Assembly: GCF_023065955.2 (NCBI RefSeq)
Contig: NW_026623008.1
Coordinates: forward strand, 12,988,501-13,052,500
Direction: 5' to 3'
Length of the DNA: 64,000 nt
Source: Ursus arctos
Lineage: Eukaryota > Chordata > Mammalia > Carnivora > Ursidae
The position numbers were made by a program, and so were the translations under genes. Every line of letters starts with the position of its first letter. The stretch's first letter is position 1. The notes under the pieces were generated by a model. The model was not told where the DNA came from and did no database searches. It was given only the letters and a program-made list of their open reading frames with translations. Positions 55,072 to 64,000 of this stretch are shown piece by piece.

Positions 55072-55954
55072 GTAGGTGGCCTCGCCGGACCTGTGTCCAG
55101 GAAACCACAGGCTCTTGGGTACCTTCAGAGCGTTACAGTGGCAAGTGGAGATGCTCCTTCCACCTTCCTGGTCCGTATTCTGGGATCCTTCGCCCTGGGT
55201 TTGTGTTCTGCAAGCTGCAGGTCTGCCTGACCCAGCAGGCAGATATGGAAACACGGTTTGTTGTGGCCACCAGAAACACACTATAGACGTGCTCCTGGCC
55301 CGACAGCCCCCCAGAGCTTCTGAAACTAGCCTTCCACCCACCTCGTGGCTGTTCGGTCCATAGAAGTCTAGCATTTTCAGACCACGTGTGGGTGGAAGCC
55401 TTGTACCGTCTCCTATGGGATGCTGACTGTGGTCTGGGCTTTGTTCTAGAACCAGGAGTCCTTCCTGGATTGCATCCTGTGCTCCATCTCTTGCCTTTCC
55501 CCAGGAGTGACCTATGAGTGAGAGGCAGGACCGCATCTGATTGGTAGCGAGAAATACGACTGAGGTTCTAGACTGGGAACTCCGCTCCCATTGGGTCTTG
55601 GAGCTCATGCACTTTCGCATGCTTGGTTGCTGGCGAAGTCCCTTGTTGCCTGCCCCTGCTGTTGGAAGTCGTGGGGCCACCCCTAGATCAAGCCAGAAAG
55701 ACAGTGCTGAGGCTGACGGTGGTGACTGGTGGGGCTGGGGAGCAGGACGTGGTAATACTGGTGACTTTGAGGGTTCCTTTCTGTGGCTACAGCAGGCTCT
55801 CAAATATCCATGGAGGAAAGAGTGAAATCCAAGGCTGGTTTCACCCAGCCTGCCACCTTCTGAGTCGCTTCCCTTATGTCTGTGGGAACACATGTGGCAC
55901 AAGGTTTCTGAACAGCTGTGGTCCGAGAGGAAAAGTGGGGGCTTGCAGGGGGTT

Positions 55955-56135
55955 CAGTCCCAGCTACACTGCTCAGGGCGGTGGGAAGTCAGCATCTCGG
56001 AGCCTCAGTTTATCCCCCATTGAACTAAAGAGTGATTAAACCAGGCGTTGCTGACCTCCCCAGAAGGGTGTTCTCTGAATTCAGCATGCTAACTGGCCAA
56101 AGCCTTAGCACCGAGCCCGGCACAAAATAGGGGCC
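55955..56135 (+). repeat. MIR
   Basis: Forward MIR: GGAGCCTCAGTTTATCCCCC, GTGTTCTCTGAATTCAGC, CACCGAGCCCGGCACAAAAT. Confidence 0.65.
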
Positions 56136-56274
56136 AAAAAACATCAGTCCTCTTGCCAACCCCCTCCCGCCCATCGCCAGGATGATACAATTAGTATAAG
56201 AAACCTGTTATTTGAAGAAAAAAGGGGGCCAAAGGGAAGGTTGGCTACGGCCCCCTGGCCATATCCATCCAGCT

Positions 56275-56451
56275 TCCTATTTTTGTCAATAAAGCTTTAT
56301 TGACACATAGCCATGCCCATTTATTTACGTATTTATGGCTGCTTCAGGGCTACAACATCAGAGCTGAGAAATTTCAAGACAGACCACATGGCCCACAAAG
56401 CAAATAATATTTGCTCTCTGGCCCTTACAGAAAAACAATTGCCAACCCCTG
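56275..56451 (-). mobile_element. hAT-type DNA transposon remnant (MER group)
   Basis: The sequence runs AATAAAGCTTTATTGACACA, TAGCCATGCCCATTTATTTA, GACCACATGGCCCACAAAGC, TTTGCTCTCTGGCCCTTACA, ending GCCAACCCCTG, the reversed terminal repeat of a common mammalian hAT-Charlie-like family. The exact family name is not certain. Confidence 0.65.
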
Positions 56452-56569
56452 GTCTAAGACCTTCGCAAGAACGTTCATTTTCTGCGTGGTTTGGGTTCAT
56501 CCCTGTTTGTCTCTGTTAGTGACTGTGGTTGACAGCTGACTGCATTTTACTGTCATCCTTTATTGATGG

Positions 56570-56725
56570 GTAAGATCCCTTCCCCTCTGTCTGCCTTGAT
56601 TTTCCCATCCATGAAATGGGGATGACACTCGCATCTATCTCATAGGGCTGTTGAGGAAGGTATGAGCTCATGCGCGTAAAGCACTTAGCCCAGGGCCGGG
56701 GCAGAGCCGAGCTCTGGGGAACTTG
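56570..56725 (+). repeat. MIR
   Basis: Forward MIR: TGATTTTCCCATCCATGAAA, TGGGGATGACACTCGCATC, CTCATAGGGCTGTTGAGGAA, GCGTAAAGCACTTAGCCCAG. Confidence 0.85.
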
Positions 56726-58264
56726 AGCAGCTCCACGCATGCAGAGCTCCTAACGGTGATGCACCGAGTCCTGTTGGGGCCCACGTTCCGGGGCGGGGGT
56801 GATGCAGCCTGCAGACCAGAATGTTTACCCACTGGAACCTAATTGGCCTCTTTGGGGGTCAAGGCCATGGCTTCCATGTCGTTAGTACTGAGGACAAACT
56901 GGCTGAGCTAACCTTCCAGAGAGTCAAGAGACAGGACAGGATCCCAGCGCTGGCTGGGTGACCATGGCTGTGGAGTGACCTGAGGGTGACCTGAGGAGGT
57001 GGCCCAGCCCAGGTGGCTTCATGGTACAAAACAGGTTGGAGGAGCTTCACTTGGAAGTCTGAAGAGGGGTGTCAAGATTATATGGGCCAGCCTTCTTACT
57101 TTACGGATGGGGGGCCGGGGACACATTAGCCGGGCTGGAGCCGAGAGTCTAGGGCACCTGGCTCTCTGACTACTGTTCCTCGCAGCCCACTGTCTCCGCA
57201 TGGGCTGCGGTTTCTCCTCAACGCGACAGTTTTGTCACCGGGCAGAGGAGAGGCAAGAGATAAGGGGCCCCTGGCTTCTGGAGTGTGGCTCGGCAATGGG
57301 GTAAAGGGGAAGGATGTCCCGTGCACTGTGTGGGCCCAGTAACAAGCCTCAGGGAAAGAGGAGAGAAGAAAAGCAAAACAAAACAAAAAACAGCCATTAC
57401 TGTGAACCAGCCACGAGCCCGACCTTGTCCCTGCCTGAGCCGGACCCTCACCTCTCCTCCCAGAGACCCTTGCTTGGGAGGCTTGCTCCCCACGCTTCAG
57501 GCGGAGAGGCTATAAGGACGTGATGGATTGGGCCAACTCCAGAGACTTGCCCAGAGGTTCCCACCGAAGGTGTGAAGACAGATGGAGGGTCTGACAGGGG
57601 CAGAGGGGACCAGGAGGTGAACAGCTGCCGGCAGGGAGAGGGGCTGCGCGTAGGGAGGCCAGAAGGGCAGGCTGTGTGTGCTTCTGTCCGTGTGAACTGC
57701 TGGGGTTAAGCTCCGATCGCTTCCTGAGGAAGGGGGCAGCCAGGGGGTGTTTCTGGGTCTGTACAAGAGTTCCTGGTATTTGTGACTCCCGGGATGCCCC
57801 CTCCTCCCTCTGAGCAGACCACCTGCACATCTTGGGCACATCTCCATGGTCTTGGGAGGGGTGGGGGGTGGCGTTCTCCACCAGGACAGATCCACTTCCC
57901 TGGGTCCTCTCCCCCCAACAGCAGGGAGGTTGTCCGGAGCTCGAGTGGGTAAGAGGGATGGGGTGGGGCTTCCCCTCCCCCCGGACGGCAGGTCCCCACC
58001 ACTGCCCCCCAGGTAGCCTTAGCCCAAGGGCATCCCATTGGGGGGTGAAGTTGGGGCTCTGCTGAGCCGCTGCTCATCACACTGGCCGGTTTGCTGCTGC
58101 CTAGAGAGGTGCCCCCTCCCGGGGCCTGACCCGGGCCCTTGTCTCAGACCCAGTCTGGGAAGTGGGGGCCGTCAAGCATCAGAGACTCCACAGAATGAGT
58201 GCCCAGCAGAATCCCACAGAAAAACCACTTATTCAGCTGTCTCCTGGACCCCAGCTCTCACAGA

Positions 58265-58430
58265 GCAAATAGTTACAGAGTGCCCGCTGTGTGCCACGCA
58301 CTGTTCTAGGCCCTGGGGGTAAATCAGTGAACGTCACAGATGGAGACCCCCCCTCTGCCCTAGTGGAGCCGGCAGTCTAACAGGACAGACAGACAATACA
58401 TAATAAAACAGCAAGTTCACACAATGTGTC
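58265..58430 (-). repeat. L2 3' end
   Basis: Reverse L2: GTTACAGAGTGCCCGCTGTG, CGCACTGTTCTAGGCCCTGG, CAGTCTAACAGGACAGACAG, ACAATACATAATAAAACAGC. Confidence 0.8.
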
Positions 58431-58929
58431 TACTACCGCTTTGACAAGGACAGCTAAACTTTTCGAGCCCCTGTGACTCGGACCCTGTTCTGAGGGTTTC
58501 CTATACCCTCACCACTTGGGCGGCAAAGCCAGGCTTCAGCCCTCCTCTCTGGAGCCTGAGATCATAACTGACCCTGCCCTCCCGCCTCAGAGGTGTGCAC
58601 GCTTACCCTCTTTTTTGGAGATTGGCGGGCAGCAAGAAGAAATCCTCTCCCCTTCAGCTCAGCGGAGGGGAAAGCTCATTCAACCCATGTCTTGGATGAG
58701 AAGACTGAGGCCAGGACCTCAGGTTAGGGGCCAATGGGCAGAGTTGAGTCACACGGGTAGAGGCCTTCTGAGAGGTTCAGACACAGGTGAGGCTTGGTTC
58801 CCTCGTAGCCCCGCCCCTCAACGCCCTGCACAGCCCAGATGTACAAGATCAGGGACTCGGTGCCCAGCACAGGGACGTCACCAGCTTCATGTACGGGGTC
58901 CTTCTGAAGAGGTACAAGGAAAACCAACA

Positions 58930-59332
58930 CAGTGGACCCCTGAACAACGTGGGGATTAGGGGTGCCCACCCCCCACACCGTCGAACATCCACGTATACGT
59001 TTTGGCTCCCCCGAAACTTTACTCATAGCTTACTACTGCCCTGAAGCCTGAGAATGTAAATAGTGCACGAACACCAATTTTGTAGGTTCTGTTTCTTTTA
59101 CACAGTGTTCTTACAGGAAAATGAGCTAGAGATGTACTAAGAAAAGCGTAAGGAAGAGAAAATCCATTTGCAGCGCCGTGCTGTATTTATTGAAATGCAG
59201 CGCCTAGACCAGCGCCTGGCACAGAGTAGGCACCCCATAACGATTCATTATGTGAGAGCCGGGGTCCAGGGCAGATTGGATTAAGGGCACCCACGCAGTT
59301 CAAGCCCGTGTTGTTCGAGGGTCGGTGTACTG
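58930..59332. mobile_element. Inverted-repeat DNA transposon (MER type) with nested L2/MIR tail
   Basis: Left end CAGTGGACCCCTGAACAACG and right end CGTGTTGTTCGAGGGTCGGT (59308-59327) are imperfect inverted repeats. The interior has TATACGTTTTGGCTCCCCCG then CATAGCTTACTACTGCCCTG, typical of a common mammalian MER DNA element whose family name I am not sure of. Within it, at about 59190-59245, the phrase CAGCGCCTGGCACAGAGTAG plus GCACCCCATAACGATT looks like a nested L2 or MIR 3' end. Confidence 0.7.
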
Positions 59333-59969
59333 CCCATGAGACGTCAGGAAGTAGGATTTGCAGACCCCCTTAGGCTGAGGTCCTTGGAAACAACTCTTAG
59401 AAAAAACCCAGGACGGCTTAGGGCAAGAGGAAACTTTTGTGGCGTGAACGGGAACACGACAGTGAGTGATCTGATGCCTGCCGTGGCAGGGCACGCTGGT
59501 AGGGGGAGTGGGCAGGGATACAAAGGGGACACCTATGTATAGGTCCCTTAGGATACCTGCCCTTAGGAATTCCCCAGTCTGATGGGGGAGACACAGCTCC
59601 TGCGCTGAGGGGCCCCTGGTCTGAGAGAGGAAGGACTCTGCCCCCATCCTCAGGAGCTCACAGTCAGAAGCAGGATGGGGAGGGGGGACTCTGTCCTTAG
59701 ATGCCCTGGGGCGACAGGAGAAGCCAGTACTGTCCTGGAGGGATTCCCAGTTTGAGGGGACACAGGCTCAGAAAGTCGTTCTCGGCTGCTGCTCACCTTC
59801 CAGAGTCCCGAGCAAAGAATCAGGAGCGCAGTTCTGTCGTTTGGCTGAAGGCTACGGGCAGGGTGTCCTGTGCTGGGGGCTTCTTCAGGGTCTTCGAGAG
59901 TGTGTCCCCGGGGGAGGGGGAGGCGCCCTTGGCTTGAGCTTCCTTCTCCTCCAGGCTTTTTAGATGCAG

Positions 59970-60065
59970 ATTCTATCAGAGTTGGAAGTGGAAACTGAGG
60001 CCCAGACGGGGAGAAAATTGCTCCAAATCATAGTCAGATTAAGGGCAGGGCTGGGACCGGCCCCT
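59970..60065 (-). repeat. MIR fragment
   Basis: Reverse MIR: AGTGGAAACTGAGGCCCAGA, CATAGTCAGATTAAGGGCAG. Confidence 0.6.
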
Positions 60066-60464
60066 AGAGCCCCAAGCCCCCAGTCAAGGGCTCCTGCCAC
60101 CGCCTCCTGGAAAGAGGGTGTTTCTTTCTTGCCACCACCACCCATTTCGCTGCTTCATAACGCCCCACAACGCCCCATGATCATTGTGTCCTTCACTCCT
60201 CTGGAGCTTCGCAGGAAGGAACCTGTAAAAGGGATTTACATATTTACCCCGTCCCCCACACTCAACTACTGAAAAGTAGTCTAAGTGCGGGGTGCATCAC
60301 GTGGCCGCCATCACTGCACAAGCCTTTTGGTCCTTTTGGGCTCCTTGATGTTCTTTTCTCCTTTCCCTCTTTTGCGCGGACTGATTACAGCCACAGCTAA
60401 CGGGGAGCACACGCTCCGGGCGGGCCGGCTGGGACAGAGCTAAACGCTGTAGCGGCCTCCACTC

Positions 60465-60640
60465 ACGGAGTCCTGGCCGTGTCTCGTGACCTTCAAGTTA
60501 CAGATGAGGAAGCCGATTTGTCCACGGTCATGCACCCATCCATCTATCCGTGTACCCACCATGTGCTAGGCTCTGTGGCAGGTTCTGGAAAGTGGCAGAG
60601 CTGCGATTGGAACGGTCTGCCTCCAGAGCCCACCGTGTTT
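60465..60640 (-). repeat. MIR-like fragment
   Basis: Reverse MIR pieces: CAAGTTACAGATGAGGAAGC and AGTGGCAGAGCTGCGATTGG, separated by a short insertion. Confidence 0.55.
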
Positions 60641-60984
60641 GCTGTTCTAACAGCCCCCCCAGGTTCGAATTGCACCCCATCTGGTGAAGCTGAGGTTTGC
60701 ACCCACGGGACGTAATCAGGTTCAGAGGCCAAATCAACAAATGCTAAGCTTTCCCTTCCTCCCAAAACGAGCAGGAATAAAGCTCAAGGCTTTATTTCAA
60801 TTTCTTTATGAATGGGGTCTCCTAAGTGCCTCACCACGGCAGCGCCCCGTCCTGGCATCATTCGAGGGCCTCAGGGGAGCCAGTCCAGCCAGGGGACACA
60901 CTCCATCAGCTGAATACCCTACAGAATGCCAGATCCCACGTACGCGCTTTGGCTCTATGAAGTCACTCAAGCTCTGCAGAAGCC

Positions 60985-61085
60985 CTCCGCCTGGGAAAAC
61001 AGGCTCAGAGAGGTTCAGCAACTTGCTGAAGGCCACAGAGCCGCTGAGTGGCAGAGCCAGGACTCTGAACAGCTCTGCCTGACCG
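60985..61085 (-). repeat. MIR fragment
   Basis: Reverse MIR core: AGGCTCAGAGAGGTTCAGCA, ACTTGCTGAAGGCCACAGAG, AGTGGCAGAGCCAGGACTC. Confidence 0.8.
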
Positions 61086-61199
61086 TGCCTTGCAGTGACC
61101 CTCAGCGGGATACGTCCGCGGGCTCTAGGGCCCCGAGCTGTGCCCCTCATGCGGTGGGCCCTGGAAACTCCCCTTGCTTCTTTCTCCTCTTACTTCCTC

Positions 61200-61590
61200 C
61201 TTGTGTTTTTTTTCCTCTTTATTGGCGACACTGCGTTTATAATAAGCATTTAAAATGAGTCTTGCTGGACCAGAGACGAGGAAGGAGGAGGGAGTGGGAG
61301 ATTTGTAGGCAGGAAGACAGGGAGGGGGATGGTGGGGTGTTAAATAGCCCAGAATTTTTAAAAAACTGATGCAAATCACTGGTAGGAGAGAAAATTATGT
61401 GCAATTACGTCCCGCTATTGGAAGGTTTTGCCTAGCCCAGGCAACAAGATCTCATTAACAAGCAGAAAATAAGATTGAAATGGTGTGTAAAAGAGCTGAA
61501 AAATGAATTTGAATGCTGCGTTTGTCCACAATTACCCCCTCCTTCACACGTATTTTATTGCAATTTTTTTATTATTCTTAATCTCTCCAT
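61200..61590. promoter_or_regulatory. Candidate conserved noncoding element J (intron 7)
   Basis: A unique A/T-rich island: CGTTTATAATAAGCATTTAA, TGATGCAAATCACTGG (octamer-like), TATGTGCAATTACGTCCCGC, CTCATTAACAAGC, AATGAATTTGAATGCTGCG, CACAATTACCCCC. No repeat family is recognised. It is one of the strongest enhancer-like blocks in the window by composition, though function is inferred. Confidence 0.4.
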
Positions 61591-62009
61591 TCCTCAAAGC
61601 AGATTGGGGACATCCTGGCATTACTGGGGCATCGGGAGGAGGTGTGGAGGATTTCCTGCTCCCCTGAAAGGAGACCCTTCTCTCGCACATTTTCCAAGGT
61701 TGGGTTTTGGAGGGATCAGAATTCATTTCTCCGGCTTAGTGGGTTGTAGGAACACGGGGCTTTAACCCCAGCCCCCAGCCGAGTGAGCGCGCCTCTGCGC
61801 CCCGCCCAGCCCTTCCTTCTCCTCCCTTCTGGGCGCCTCTTCTACCTCCAGCTTCCTCCCTGTGCCTTCTCAGGATCTCTTCCAGGCTTGCCCTCTCCCG
61901 GGGGGTCTCTCCCGCAGGCCCCCCCAAGTAGGAGAAAGTGGGGATAGGCAAGAGAAACGGCACGGCCCATTGCCAACAAGCAGCTCTAGGGTAGAGTTCT
62001 GGTTTGGCC

Positions 62010-62178
62010 ATTTAGTGAGTTGCTGTGTGGCCCTGGGGCAGCTTGCTTAACCTCTCTGGGCTTCATTTTTCTCATCTGAGAATGGGAGCGATAATCTCTA
62101 CCTCTCAGGGGGTGCTGTGAGTATGAAGGGAGAATTTGAGTGAAGTGCCTGGTACATAGTAGGTGCTTGATACATTTG
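62010..62178 (+). repeat. MIR
   Basis: A well-preserved forward MIR: GTTGCTGTGTGGCCCTGGGG, CTTAACCTCTCTGGGCTTC, TCATCTGAGAATGGGAGCGA, GTGCCTGGTACATAGTAGGT. Confidence 0.9.
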
Positions 62179-64000
62179 AATACATTCTCCATCCCCCCCC
62201 CACCTCCCCGCATCTGTAACTTGGCCTCCAACTCTGCCTTACTCCCTTCCATCTCTTTCCCCCTTCCCTTCCCTCCTCTCTCTCCTACCCTCCCATCCAT
62301 TGGCTGCAAAATGCCTGAGTTGGTTTCTAGTCCAGGACAGTGTAGTATGTCCCCCTGACCCCAGTCCTGGGAAGGGAGGATGCGGGGTGCAGGAGGCACC
62401 CTTTTCTGCAGAAAACATGGGGAATGGCTGTCTCCACTCTCCCGCTCGGGTCCCTGGAAAGGATGAGCAAGGATGGAAGGAGTGACTGGCTCAGGTTGGA
62501 CGGACGTGGCTCTGACCCTGAGTGGTTTTCCCCAGGATTAGGGAAGCGCTGAGTCACCCCACCCAACCCACGTACCCATTTCTCACTGTGACCAATGGTG
62601 ATGGGGTCAAGGGTCAGCTGGCGGGAAGGGCCACAATCTGTGGCCAGAGTTTCTTGGCCCTGAAGCCAAATGCCATTTGACAGCATCTGTCCTCCCCAAC
62701 TGGCTTTCACTCTACCCAGTGCTAGCCCAGCTCCCTGAGACCCCTATGCCACAGGCCACATCTGCCAGCCTCTCATCAGAGCCCTGATCGGGGTGCCAGG
62801 TGGGGGCGGTGGGTAGTGTCCACTCAGCTCATCAGATGACGGCACACCCCAAGTGCCCTTTCCCCTTGACTCCTGGACAAGCCAGCCCTGGGGCAGGGAT
62901 GAGCCCCAAGGCTCAGAGAATCGGCCATGGGGCCCTGGGCATCCTCAAGGCCTGCCAGCCCCTAGAGGGACAGACCCTGCCAAGATCCTGCTCTCACATC
63001 CAGCTTTGCCTTTGTCCACAGTTAACCTACCTCAGTGGGAAAAGCTGAGTTATTTCCCCCCTGGCAGCTCTTTGCCAAACAAAACCACCTGCTCACGTCC
63101 ATCAGAGGCTCAGCTCCAGCCCACAGGGAGAGGCCTGGACAGAGCCTCATCTCCTGTGAAAACAGACCCCTGTTTATTTCTCTGTCTTTCTCACCCCTTT
63201 TTCCTGGGTGGAGGGGAGGGGGGCGGGGGAGGACAGACTGGGATCAGGAACTTTCCAGACTGCGGTTGAGGGAGGCAGGTCGTGTCTCTGTGCAGGAACT
63301 GCTAGGAACTGGGGCGCGGTTTATGGCTTCTGGGTGACTTTAGAGTCTTTTTATCATCGAGGGAGAAGTAGGAGGGTCACCCTGGGCCTTTCTCTTTCCT
63401 TAGAAGACCAGGGGGGATTCTGGAAAGAGAGCATCTTAAGTCCACGTCTCTGAGTCTGGACAAGAGATGTGGGTCGAGGGCTGCCCTCGGTCAGGGCTGC
63501 TCTGGACCCCTTTTTTGCCCACCACCAAAACACGCACCTTGAGAAGCTATGGGTGCGAGCTTCCCACGGGCAGAGTAAGGCCCGGCGTGAGCAAGCGGGG
63601 CAAGGGGAGCCTGGATGTTCCCACGCACCACTTGATGGCAGGGACCACACTCCTCAATGGGACCACAGGCAAGGCAGTGGTACCCGGTGGCTGCTGATTC
63701 GCTTTGGTACCGCACAGAACCTGGCGCCTGGCACGTCGTCGGCCTCCAACCACCGGCAGTGAGCCCCCGGGGCCTCTGCAGCCTCATCACACGCAGCGAT
63801 GCGCTGTTCCCAAGAGGTTTTTGAGGCAGGTGATCGTTCAGTTTGTACTTCAATGTCATTACCTAGGATTCCCTTCAAGTTCATTCCCCTAGCTCCTGTT
63901 ATTAACGCAGCCTATAGGGGGGCTCAAAAAAAAAAAAACGTACATGGCTGTCTCTCTCTCACCAAGTATATTTCAGGGGAGACAATATTTAGGGAAGGGG

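Larger units (their letters stand above)
55072..64000 (+). other. PAX7: PAX7 intron 7, 5' part
   Basis: At least 8.9 kb of intron after exon 7; exon 8 (expected to begin VMSILSNPS) was not found, so it lies past the right edge. The intron holds MIR, L2, an hAT-type remnant near 56.3 kb, an inverted-repeat DNA element at 58.93-59.33 kb and an A/T-rich enhancer-like island at 61.2-61.6 kb. In human alveolar rhabdomyosarcoma, PAX7-FOXO1 fusion breakpoints fall in the corresponding intron (established knowledge). From about 62.2 to 64.0 kb I see only unique GC-rich intron sequence and a 12-base poly-A near 63927. Confidence 0.85.

Noticed and set aside
55009..55902. A 297-codon minus-strand open frame overlapping PAX7 exon 7
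   Set aside because: It is antisense to a real exon and continues into intron, with no domain or conservation cue.
55072..64000. Search for PAX7 exon 8 (VMSILSNPS, TTGYSVDPVAGYQYG)
   Set aside because: No matching frame was found on the + strand to the end of the window, so the exon must lie further downstream.

Overview
The window is mammalian nuclear DNA. It carries one recognisable protein-coding gene, PAX7, on the + strand, entered and left inside introns. Full-length tRNA-Lys-derived SINEC (Can-SINE) copies with clean target-site duplications are a carnivoran hallmark, so the source is a carnivoran. The head and tail of the best copy look most like bear or seal type (arctoid) SINEC, but I cannot name the species. 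Old MIR, L2, L1M and MER elements are the usual mammalian background. There is no bacterial, phage or plasmid content, and almost all long open frames in the window are chance frames in GC-rich intron.

Layout: 1-711 is the end of intron 3. Exon 4 (712 or 718 to 846) encodes the end of the paired domain, the acidic linker and the octapeptide. Intron 4 (847-46832, about 46 kb) fills most of the window. Exon 5 (46833-47033) encodes the linker and homeodomain helices 1-2. Intron 5 is 47034-53376. Exon 6 (53377-53544) encodes homeodomain helix 3 and the start of the transactivation region. Intron 6 is 53545-54867. Exon 7 (54868-55071) encodes more of the Pro/Ser/Thr-rich region with a seven-alanine tract. 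Intron 7 runs from 55072 past the end. Exons 1-3 and exon 8 onward are not in the window. All visible splice sites are GT/AG.

The most notable observation is that three of the four exons carry extra single bases relative to the conserved PAX7 frame: one T in exon 5, one C at each of two places in exon 6, and one C in exon 7. Three of the four lie in C runs. Read literally, the transcript would stop early in exon 6. Because the splice sites and the rest of the coding sequence are intact, these are most likely base errors in this assembly, not a dead gene.

Other points of interest are: (i) a tandem splice acceptor at exon 4 that explains the known Pax7 +/-Gly-Leu isoforms; (ii) the first 8.8 kb, which is free of recognisable interspersed repeats and has several A/T-rich, homeodomain-site-rich islands that look like conserved developmental enhancers; (iii) two intragenic CpG-rich islands in intron 4; and (iv) further enhancer-like islands near 19.4-21.6, 32.5, 33.9, 36.6, 42.7 and 61.4 kb. 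No new defence, mobile or biosynthetic system is present. Repeat boundaries without target-site duplications are approximate, and family names for old elements rest on remembered consensus features.
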